Positions 1 through 6,040 of a stretch of 23,265 bases of DNA are shown here, piece by piece. The translations under genes and the position numbers were made by a program. Source of the DNA: Avelusimicrobium sp963660385 (GTDB lineage Bacteria; Elusimicrobiota; Elusimicrobia; Elusimicrobiales; Elusimicrobiaceae); contig CAVKWQ010000024.1 of assembly GCA_963660385.1 (NCBI GenBank), positions 1-23,265 on the forward strand, given 5' to 3'. Position 1 is the first letter of the stretch. Each line of letters opens with the position of its first letter. The notes beneath the pieces were generated by a model that worked only from the letters and a program-made list of their open reading frames with translations, did not search any database and was not told where the DNA came from.

Positions 1-118
1 GGGGATCTGTCGTTTCGTAAGAGAACAACCACGGCAAAAACAGATTCCCGACTACAACATTCGGGAATGACAACAATAATAACGGCAAATCCTGGATAAA
101 AACTCTCTGGGATGACAT
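1..118 (+). repeat. Three-hairpin composite repeat, copy 1 (left-truncated by window edge)
   Basis: Positions 1-84 match the reverse complement of 23069-23152 at 76 of 84 positions, by direct alignment. The element is a series of 25-nt inverted repeats, each an 8-bp stem with a 9-nt loop. The right arm of a first hairpin is at 1-6, cut by the window edge. A perfect second hairpin is at 44-68 (ATTCCCGA / TCGGGAAT). A third at 89-113 has two G-U pairs. Each is followed by GAC. The 37-nt spacer between the first two hairpins is the same length in both copies. Frame 1 stays open until TAA at 97-99, so this copy could encode the tail of an upstream plus-strand gene. The rest up to 175 shows nothing recognisable. 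Confidence 0.85.
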
Positions 119-174
119 TAATATAAGATTAGAGACTTTGCAGTTTCGCAGGAATTTGGTTTTTTTGCACAGAG

Positions 175-205
175 AAAAGCCCTAGGTTTTTGCCTAGGGC
201 TTTTT
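175..205. terminator. Bidirectional terminator downstream of the kinase gene
   Basis: GCCCTAGG (179-186) pairs perfectly with CCTAGGGC (193-200) around a 6-nt loop. An A-run precedes it and a T-run follows it, so it can act on either strand. It lies 15 nt beyond the stop codon of the minus-strand kinase gene. Confidence 0.85.
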
Positions 206-220
206 GTTAGTAAAAACAAA

Positions 221-1708
221 TTAATAGTGTGTCCGTTCGGGGTCTTCGGGCAGAGGTTCAATGGCTTCCAAGCGGCTCCAAAACTCGTCAATGGACTGGA
301 TACGCTGTTTGGGGTCCTCTTTAAGCGCATCTTCCAGCAACTGGTCCACCGCCGGGGGAATATCCGGCGCGAGTTTGGAGACAGGCACAATCTTTTTGTT
401 GGCAATATCAAAGCCCTTTACCGTCCACGGCACTTGGCCTACCAAGGCTTCATACAAGCACAGCGCCAAGGAATACACGTCGCTCTGTTTGCGCATAAAG
501 CCCTTCTGCTGTTCCGGCGCCATATAGGCAGGCGTTCCGGCCACGGTGCGGGCGCCCGTTTCGTGGTCCACAGATTTTTTGGCTACGCCGAAATCCATTA
601 CCTTGGCTTTGTCATCGTCAAAAATCATAATGTTGCCTGGCTTTAAATCGCAATGGATAATATCCTGTGAGTGCGCATAATGCAGCCCGCGGCAGACATA
701 TTCAAAGATCTTTTTAGCCTTGGAAAAGGGCAAGCGTCCGTCAATATCCAAGCGGGTTTCCAAGGTTTGCCCGTCCACATATTCAAACACTAAGTAGAGC
801 GCGCTTTCGGACTCAATAACCGTGTAAATTTCCACAATGCACGGGTGGCGTAGTAAAGCCACCATACGCGCTTCGGACAGAAATTGCTCGCGCACATACG
901 AACTGCGCACCAGTTCGGGGCGTACGCGCTTGATAGCCACCTTGCGCTTTAACACCTTATCATACGCCTCGTACACCTTTCCCATACCGCCTTCGCCGAT
1001 TTGGCGGATAAAATCGTACTGTTCTTTTACGTCCACCTCGCGGCGGTTAAAGGCGTTTTTGGGCTGGCGGAAGACATCTTCATAGCGCCAATACACAAAC
1101 AATAGTACCGCCACAAACACCGCTAAAAAGTACAGCGTTACCCAGCGCGGAGCGGGCTTTTTGGCCGCTGGCGCGGCTACATCGTCCACGGTTTTGGTGG
1201 CGGTTTTTTCGTTTAATTCCAGTTGCAACTTTTGCGCCAAACGGGAGGAGGGGTTCAACTTTAACGCCGTATCCACATCCAGACGGGCGCGCTCGTAATT
1301 TTGCTGTTGCAAATAGGCGCCTGCGCGCAAGATATAGGCACGCGGGTCTTGCGGGGCAACGGCAATCGCCTGTCCGGCGGAATAAATCACGTCATCGTAT
1401 TTGGCGAGGCCATCGTAGGCAATCGCCAAGATTAAATGGAAGCGGTTATCCACAAAGTTTTTGGCGGTTAAATCGTTTACGCGTTTGATAGCCTCTTGGA
1501 AGTTCTGCTGGCGGAGCATATCGTTTAAGCGTGCAATTTCCGCATTGCGGGCGGCTTGGTTGAAAACAGCCGCATTGGGCGCCGGCGTTGCGTGCGACGA
1601 AAAATTGCCCCCCACCAAAAGCGGAGCGCTTTGGTTATTGGGCGCGGCAAAGGCGCTTGCGCACAAGCACAAGCCCACCATTAATAGAAACAACGCCTTT
1701 TTCAGCAT
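221..1708 (-). CDS. Membrane Ser/Thr protein kinase with N-terminal periplasmic TPR region
   Basis: 495 aa. Residues 1-21 look like a signal peptide ending in AFA. Residues about 50-165 form TPR-like helices (ALKLNPSS-type signature near 148-155). One TM segment lies at about 189-207, and a Hanks-type kinase domain at 231-490. Kinase motifs: glycine loop G238-G243, Lys260, helix-C Glu279, H352-C353-D354, Lys356, Asn359, DFG 372-374, APE 397-399, Asp410, Arg469. All catalytic residues are present, but the usual HRD motif is HCD, so this is a non-RD kinase. The predicted topology puts the TPRs in the periplasm and the kinase in the cytoplasm, the reverse of PknB-type kinases whose kinase domain is N-terminal. 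The role is probably signalling from an envelope partner bound by the TPRs; the partner is unknown. A -10 box six nt upstream suggests a leaderless mRNA. Confidence 0.92.
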   Translation of the reverse strand: MLKKALFLLMVGLCLCASAFAAPNNQSAPLLVGGNFSSHATPAPNAAVFNQAARNAEIARLNDMLRQQNFQEAIKRVNDLTAKNFVDNRFHLILAIAYDGLAKYDDVIYSAGQAIAVAPQDPRAYILRAGAYLQQQNYERARLDVDTALKLNPSSRLAQKLQLELNEKTATKTVDDVAAPAAKKPAPRWVTLYFLAVFVAVLLFVYWRYEDVFRQPKNAFNRREVDVKEQYDFIRQIGEGGMGKVYEAYDKVLKRKVAIKRVRPELVRSSYVREQFLSEARMVALLRHPCIVEIYTVIESESALYLVFEYVDGQTLETRLDIDGRLPFSKAKKIFEYVCRGLHYAHSQDIIHCDLKPGNIMIFDDDKAKVMDFGVAKKSVDHETGARTVAGTPAYMAPEQQKGFMRKQSDVYSLALCLYEALVGQVPWTVKGFDIANKKIVPVSKLAPDIPPAVDQLLEDALKEDPKQRIQSIDEFWSRLEAIEPLPEDPERTHY

Positions 1709-1714
1709 AAGGAT

Positions 1715-1745
1715 ATTCTAGCACAAAGAAAGGCCTTTGTTCCAA
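1715..1745 (-). promoter_or_regulatory. Promoter of the kinase gene (leaderless type)
   Basis: On the minus strand TTGGAA (1740-1745), a 19-nt spacer and TAGAAT (1715-1720) end six nt before the ATG at 1706-1708. No Shine-Dalgarno is present. The expected transcription start coincides with the start codon. It overlaps the divergent murI promoter. Confidence 0.5.
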
Positions 1746-1766
1746 CCGATATATAATTACTATAAT
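1737..1766 (+). promoter_or_regulatory. Promoter of murI (leaderless type)
   Basis: TTGTTC (1737-1742), an 18-nt spacer and a perfect TATAAT (1761-1766) lie six nt before ATG 1773. There is no Shine-Dalgarno. An in-frame ATG at 1737 lies upstream of the -10 box, so it cannot be the start from this promoter. Confidence 0.65.
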
Positions 1767-1772
1767 AACCGT

Positions 1773-2570
1773 ATGACAAAAAAAGCGATTGGCGTGTTTG
1801 ATTCCGGGCTGGGCGGACTGACGATTTTGGACGCTCTGCGTCGCACCCTGCCGCACGAAGATTTGATTTATTTCGGCGATACGGCCAATGTGCCGTACGG
1901 CTCCAAATCTAAGGAAGCCGTAACACGCCTGTCGCTGGCAATAGGCCGTTTTTTACAGGAGCAAAACGTAAAACTGATTGTAGCGGCCTGCAATACCGCC
2001 TCCGCCCAAGCATTGGGCGAACTCAAAAAGCAACTTTCCGTACCCGTTATGGGCGTTATAGAGCCCGGCGCGGCCAAGGCCGTAAGCGTTACCCGCAACG
2101 GGCATATTGCCGTACTCGGCACCGAGGGAACCGTCAAAAGCAAGGCCTATCCCAAGGCCATTTTAAAAAAGAAACCAAATGCCCAAATTATACAGCAGGC
2201 CTGCCCGCTGTTTGTGCCGCTTGTAGAGGAAAACTGGACAAATAAACCAGCCGCACAATTAATTGCGCGCGAATATTTGGCCCCTGTTCTTCAAAGCGGA
2301 GCCGATACCGTCATTTTAGGCTGTACGCATTACCCGGTATTAAAAGGGGTTCTAGCCGACATTTTAGGCAAAAAAGTAACCCTGGTAGATTCCGCCGACA
2401 CCTTGGCCGAAGCCGCGCGCGTGTTTTTGGACAAGCACCATTTGGCGGAAACCAAGGGCAAGGGGCGCGTAACTGTTTACGCCAGCGATGCCCCGCAACG
2501 CTTTAAAAAATTGGCACAAACCCTATTGGCAGATAAAATTTCCACCGTGCATTTAAAAAAACTTCTATGA
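1773..2570 (+). CDS. murI: Glutamate racemase
   Basis: 265 aa, the usual length for MurI. It interconverts L- and D-glutamate in the cytoplasm, supplying D-Glu for the peptidoglycan stem peptide. Both catalytic cysteines of the aspartate/glutamate racemase family are present: Cys73 in AACNTAS and Cys184 in GCTHYP. Asp10-Ser11 (FDSGLGG) forms the N-terminal substrate loop. The start at 1773 (MTKKAIGVFDSG) is preferred over 1737 because the -10 box lies between them and the family begins just before the VFDSG motif. The stop codon overlaps the pgeF start by four bases (ATGA), implying translational coupling. It is divergent from the kinase gene. Nothing looks odd in it. Confidence 0.97.
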   Translation: MTKKAIGVFDSGLGGLTILDALRRTLPHEDLIYFGDTANVPYGSKSKEAVTRLSLAIGRFLQEQNVKLIVAACNTASAQALGELKKQLSVPVMGVIEPGAAKAVSVTRNGHIAVLGTEGTVKSKAYPKAILKKKPNAQIIQQACPLFVPLVEENWTNKPAAQLIAREYLAPVLQSGADTVILGCTHYPVLKGVLADILGKKVTLVDSADTLAEAARVFLDKHHLAETKGKGRVTVYASDAPQRFKKLAQTLLADKISTVHLKKLL

Positions 2571-3265
2571 AACTTTACACCGATAACCAACTGCTTGCAA
2601 CGGGTTTACGCGGTGGCACGCTCCCGCGCCATACGGGCAATATGCGCGAAACCGCCGTCCAAACGCCCGTTTATCAGGCATTAAATATCCCGGCGGACAA
2701 GATTTTGCATCTCCACCAAACGCACAGCGACAAAATTATTTCTATATTATCCCCCGCCGAAGCGCAAACATTAGCCCAACAACCCGCGCAAGAAGCCGAT
2801 GCGTGGGTGCTGGCCAACTGCCCGGGCTGGGGCGCGGCCATTTTAACAGCGGACTGCGTGCCTTTATTCTTATGGGACACAACGGGTAATTTCTTTGCTC
2901 TTGCCCATTGTGGCTGGCGCGGGGTAGTGCGTCAACTGCCCTACAAAACAGCCGAGGCCCTCAAACAATCCGGGGCAAAAGGCCCCCTTTTTGCCTATTT
3001 GGGGCCGCATATCCAAAAGTGCTGTTTTGGGGTGCAAGCGGATACCGCCTGCCAATTTTCGCCCCAAAGCGTGCGAACCCAAAACAACAAAATTTTTGTA
3101 GATTTAACTGCCGAAATCCGCCTGCAACTGGAAAAGGCCGGGCTAACCGCCCAAAACATCCACGCTCCCAACTATTGCACTTGCTGTGATAAGGACAATT
3201 TCTTTTCGTGGCGGCGCGACCACATCCGGCAAAATTTGCTTTCCTTTATGTACAAACCCCTGTAA
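2567..3265 (+). CDS. pgeF: Peptidoglycan editing factor / YfiH family (DUF152, multicopper polyphenol oxidase-like)
   Basis: 232 aa, normal for the YfiH/PgeF family. The conserved metal-site residues are visible: His53 in QTHSD, Cys97 in TADCVP and His114 in AHCGWRG. The C-terminal NYCTCC...FFSWRRD block is also typical. In E. coli, YfiH was linked to removal of UDP-MurNAc carrying L-Ser instead of L-Ala. Other members show purine nucleoside phosphorylase or laccase activity, so the substrate here is not certain. The four-base overlap with murI places it in a peptidoglycan-precursor operon, which favours the editing role. The start codon is the ATG of the overlapping ATGA. A bidirectional terminator follows directly. 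Confidence 0.9.
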   Translation: MKLYTDNQLLATGLRGGTLPRHTGNMRETAVQTPVYQALNIPADKILHLHQTHSDKIISILSPAEAQTLAQQPAQEADAWVLANCPGWGAAILTADCVPLFLWDTTGNFFALAHCGWRGVVRQLPYKTAEALKQSGAKGPLFAYLGPHIQKCCFGVQADTACQFSPQSVRTQNNKIFVDLTAEIRLQLEKAGLTAQNIHAPNYCTCCDKDNFFSWRRDHIRQNLLSFMYKPL

Positions 3266-3290
3266 AAACGCCCCTGTTACGGGGCGTTTT
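3265..3290. terminator. Bidirectional terminator between pgeF and the antiporter gene
   Basis: CGCCCC (3269-3274) pairs with GGGGCG (3281-3286), flanked by AAAA and TTTT that extend the stem. The two convergent genes end at 3265 and 3295, so one hairpin serves both. Confidence 0.85.
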
Positions 3291-3294
3291 AAAG

Positions 3295-4554
3295 TTATTT
3301 GTTTTCGGTAGGCAGTTGCGTCTGTGGCTCTGCGTGCCGGTGGAAGAGAGAATTACTTAGCCATTTAAGCCCGCCCTTTTCTATACGGAAGGACATCAGG
3401 TTGGAACCGATTACGCTAAAAAAGATGACCGCATAAATCACGTCTTGCACCACGGAGCCCTCCTCGGGCAATTGGGAAGCCACCATTGCCGCCAGCACCG
3501 CGCTGACAAGCCCGTTCGGGCACATCGCCAGCACGGCGGAGCAATCTCCGCGCGACAAATTTTTAGACAGACAATAATTGACCACCGGGGCGCGGAAGAT
3601 AAATTTGGCCACCGTTAATATAAAACCAATCGCCACCAAATCAAGCCGCCCCACCCGCATACAAATACCCATATATACAAAGAAAAGTGTTTTAAAGATA
3701 AACTCCACTTCCTCAAAGAATACCTTTTCCCCGTTGTTTAGCGTAAGCAAATTGCGGAAATCCAGCCGCGGCAAGCGAAGCCGCTTAATAAGGCGCATAT
3801 TCCCCGCCACCACGCCAAACGCCAGCGTGGCAATCGCCCCGTCCCCGCCGATAATGCCGCTGACGCTATACACCAGCAACACAAACGCAAACGTAAGCGA
3901 AATGGCGTTTTCCAAGCGGCGCACGCGGTTTAAAATACTCATCCAAAATACCCCCGCCGCCAACGCAAAAATAATACCGATAGCAAAGGATTTAACCACA
4001 TCCGCCGCCAGCAAAGAAGCGGTTAGTTTTTCCCCGTGCGAGGCCGCCGACAAGAGCGCAATCGCCAGTACAATAGAGTAAACACCCGTTAAATTGGCCT
4101 CTAAAAACAAAATAGTTTTGGCGGTTTTTGACACTTGTAATTTGGCAAGCAAGGGCGAAATAATGGCCGTAGAGTTATCCGCCACAATTACCCCAATGAT
4201 AAACGCGTAAATTTGCGGTACCTGCAACAGTTCCTGCGCCAAAAAGGCAATTACCAAGGTTACCAAGGCAAAGCAAACGGTGGTTAATAAAAGCCCCTGC
4301 CCTACGGCGCCACGCAGAGATAAAATCCGAAATTCAAGCCCGCTTTTAAACAGCACCACAATCAGCGCCAAGGTAGTAAAAATCTGCCCGGCCTGCCCAA
4401 AGGATTGCGGGTCCACCAAGTGAAGCACCGGCCCCATCAGCATCCCTAGCACCATTAGGGGCAGCACGTCCGGCAGACGCGTTTTTTCAAACAAAGACGA
4501 AAATATATGCCCCAATACCAGGAGCAAACCGATAAATAAAATGGCGTAGGTCAT
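3295..4554 (-). CDS. CPA-family cation:proton antiporter, membrane domain only
   Basis: 419 aa, strongly hydrophobic, about 12 TM helices. It resembles Na+/H+ or K+/H+ exchangers of the CPA1/CPA2 superfamily: the RLPDVLPLMVLGMLMGP opening, the V-A-D126-N127-S-T-A segment of the unwound helix, and IGGDGAIATLAFG. The protein ends soon after the last helix, with no TrkA-N or other cytoplasmic regulatory domain. The position usually occupied by the ion-binding E-S-x-x-N-D reads E152-A-N-L-T-G, so the normal Asn-Asp pair is Thr-Gly. The ion specificity, and even antiport itself, therefore cannot be assumed. The ATG follows a TATAAT box by six nt without a Shine-Dalgarno. It is divergent from the response regulator gene. 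Confidence 0.88.
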   Translation of the reverse strand: MTYAILFIGLLLVLGHIFSSLFEKTRLPDVLPLMVLGMLMGPVLHLVDPQSFGQAGQIFTTLALIVVLFKSGLEFRILSLRGAVGQGLLLTTVCFALVTLVIAFLAQELLQVPQIYAFIIGVIVADNSTAIISPLLAKLQVSKTAKTILFLEANLTGVYSIVLAIALLSAASHGEKLTASLLAADVVKSFAIGIIFALAAGVFWMSILNRVRRLENAISLTFAFVLLVYSVSGIIGGDGAIATLAFGVVAGNMRLIKRLRLPRLDFRNLLTLNNGEKVFFEEVEFIFKTLFFVYMGICMRVGRLDLVAIGFILTVAKFIFRAPVVNYCLSKNLSRGDCSAVLAMCPNGLVSAVLAAMVASQLPEEGSVVQDVIYAVIFFSVIGSNLMSFRIEKGGLKWLSNSLFHRHAEPQTQLPTENK

Positions 4555-4560
4555 ATACTC

Positions 4561-4566
4561 ATTATA
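4561..4566 (-). promoter_or_regulatory. -10 box of the antiporter gene (leaderless type)
   Basis: Perfect TATAAT on the minus strand, six nt before the ATG at 4552-4554. No convincing -35 and no Shine-Dalgarno. Confidence 0.5.
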
Positions 4567-4580
4567 CGAAAAAGGGGGTA

Positions 4581-4610
4581 TTGCGCGGGACGGTAATATT
4601 TAATTAAATA
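4581..4610 (+). promoter_or_regulatory. Promoter of the response regulator gene (leaderless type)
   Basis: TTGCGC (4581-4586), an 18-nt spacer and TAAATA (4605-4610) lie five nt before ATG 4616. No Shine-Dalgarno. The -10 is weaker than its neighbours' TATAAT boxes. Confidence 0.4.
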
Positions 4611-4615
4611 TCCCT

Positions 4616-5545
4616 ATGGAACACAATGCAAAAATTTTACTGGCGGACGATTCGCACGCTATCCGCTTTTTAGTTTCGGAAATTTTAACCAATGCCGGGT
4701 TTACCGTAGTTGAGGCTGAGGACGGACAAGAGGCCATTGATAAAACCTACAAAGAAAACCCCGATTTGTTGATTTTGGATTACGAAATGCCCAAAAAGAC
4801 GGGCTTTGACGTGGTGCGCGAGGTCCGCAGCCGCACGGGATATTTGCACACGCCGATTATTATCTTTACCGCGGTGTCGGACAAGTCCACCAAACTGGAA
4901 GGCTTGGGGCTGGATATTGACGACTATCTAACCAAACCCGCCGATGAGGACGAAATCGTCGCGCGCGTAAAACTGCTCTTAAAGCGCAACAAACAAAAAA
5001 TGGATTGCAACCCGCTTACGCGCCTGCCGGGCAACCCGTCTATCCAGGCGCGCGTAGAGCAGGACATCGCCGCCGGGCACCCCTTTGCCGTGCTGTATTG
5101 CGATTTAAACAATTTTAAATCCTTTAACGATAAATACGGCTTTGAAGCCGGGGACCGCGTGCTCAAAACCGAGTCGCAAATTATTGTGTCCGCCGCTATG
5201 CAAGACCCTACTTCTTTTGTAGGGCACATCGGCGGGGACGATTTTATCGTCGTTTGCTCGTTTGATAAGGCGGAAGCAATCGCCCAGGAAATCACCTCCA
5301 AAACCGACGCAGTCGCTCCGTCCTTTTACAACGACGAGGACCGCACCAACGGCTATATGATTTCCACCAACCGCAAGGGCGAAACGGAAAAATTCAATTT
5401 CCTTTCCATTGGTATCGGCATTGTACACAACACCAAAAAACCGCTTACCTCGTTTGCTATGGTCAGCAATATCGGCAGCGAACTAAAATGCTTGGCCAAA
5501 AAGCACGAAAACGGCAGTTTTTATGTAATGGACCGCCGCGCCTAG
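4616..5545 (+). CDS. Response regulator with C-terminal GGDEF-like domain (GGDDF)
   Basis: 309 aa, cytoplasmic. Residues 5-122 form a receiver domain with acidic pocket Asp11-Asp12, phosphoacceptor Asp55, Thr85 and Lys107. Residues about 130-305 form a GGDEF-type domain: NPLTRLPGN near 132-140, CDLNNFK at 162-168 with metal-binding Asp163, and the signature GGDDF at 206-210. The fourth position is Asp instead of Glu, and no RxxD inhibitory site is visible just upstream. Diguanylate cyclase activity is therefore possible but unproven; a degenerate c-di-GMP or GTP sensor is an alternative. No histidine kinase gene is adjacent, so the input is unknown. Confidence 0.9.
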   Translation: MEHNAKILLADDSHAIRFLVSEILTNAGFTVVEAEDGQEAIDKTYKENPDLLILDYEMPKKTGFDVVREVRSRTGYLHTPIIIFTAVSDKSTKLEGLGLDIDDYLTKPADEDEIVARVKLLLKRNKQKMDCNPLTRLPGNPSIQARVEQDIAAGHPFAVLYCDLNNFKSFNDKYGFEAGDRVLKTESQIIVSAAMQDPTSFVGHIGGDDFIVVCSFDKAEAIAQEITSKTDAVAPSFYNDEDRTNGYMISTNRKGETEKFNFLSIGIGIVHNTKKPLTSFAMVSNIGSELKCLAKKHENGSFYVMDRRA

Positions 5546-5562
5546 CCTTACATATATATAGC

Positions 5563-5597
5563 AAAGGCCCGCCTCTTACCGAGCGCGGGCCTTTTTT
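5563..5597. terminator. Bidirectional terminator between the response regulator gene and crcB
   Basis: GGCCCGC pairs with GCGGGCC (within 5566-5590) around a 10-12-nt loop, with AAA before and TTTTTT after. It lies between the convergent stop codons at 5545 and 5611. Confidence 0.85.
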
Positions 5598-5610
5598 ATA
5601 AGCAAATTTT

Positions 5611-5973
5611 TTACCATACTTGGTGCAATTTAAAGCCGCCCCACACCGCCGCCAAACAAACCGCCACATTGAGCAGCACATTTAGCCCGGCCCAAATAAA
5701 TTCCCGGTTGTGGTACAGCGTAAGCGTATCCAGCGAAAAAGAGGAAAACGTTGTAAACCCGCCCAGCACGCCGACTATCAAAAACAGCCGCCCGGGATGG
5801 GTGGAAGATTCAAAATACGGGGCTAAAAAGCCGATTGCCAAACTGCCCAGCACATTGACGGCCAGCGTGGCCCAATGACCTCTCCACAATAAAGCCGCCC
5901 CCAACACCGTAACGCCATAGCGCAAAGAAGCGCCCACAAAACCGCCTAACCCAACATATAGAAAATTCATCAT
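5611..5973 (-). CDS. crcB: Fluoride ion channel CrcB/Fluc
   Basis: 120 aa with four TM helices, the standard size of a Fluc subunit. It exports fluoride as a dual-topology dimer in the inner membrane. Visible motifs are GGFVGASLRY near 10-19, the TLAVNVLGSLAIGF pore segment with its Asn, and GVLGGFTTFSSFSLD, which carries the Phe-box and Thr/Ser residues. It starts with two consecutive ATGs (5973 or 5970); the first fits the -10 spacing. No fluoride riboswitch is recognisable and the mRNA seems to be leaderless. The upstream pgm gene has its own terminator, so crcB is probably transcribed separately. Confidence 0.95.
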   Translation of the reverse strand: MMNFLYVGLGGFVGASLRYGVTVLGAALLWRGHWATLAVNVLGSLAIGFLAPYFESSTHPGRLFLIVGVLGGFTTFSSFSLDTLTLYHNREFIWAGLNVLLNVAVCLAAVWGGFKLHQVW

Positions 5974-5980
5974 ATACTTT

Positions 5981-5986
5981 ATTTTA
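5981..5986 (-). promoter_or_regulatory. -10 box of crcB (leaderless type)
   Basis: TAAAAT on the minus strand, seven nt before the first ATG. No Shine-Dalgarno lies between it and the start codon. Confidence 0.45.
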
Positions 5987-5997
5987 CCAAAACAAAA

Positions 5998-6021
5998 GGA
6001 GCGGTCCGTTAGGTCCGCCCC
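5998..6021 (-). terminator. Terminator of pgm
   Basis: Read on the minus strand, GGGGCGGACC (6021-6012) folds with GGACCGCTCC (6007-5998) around a 4-nt loop, with one mismatch and one G-U pair. TTTTGTTTT follows. It separates pgm from crcB. Confidence 0.7.
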
Positions 6022-6040
6022 TTTATAAAGGTTTTCCTTT

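Noticed and set aside
1737..1772. Upstream ATG extending murI by 12 codons
   Set aside because: The -35 and -10 boxes of murI lie inside this extension, and the extra peptide (FQPIYNYYNNR) is not MurI-like.
5974..6040. Fluoride riboswitch upstream of crcB
   Set aside because: The space holds the pgm terminator and a -10 box seven nt before the ATG, leaving no room for a leader.
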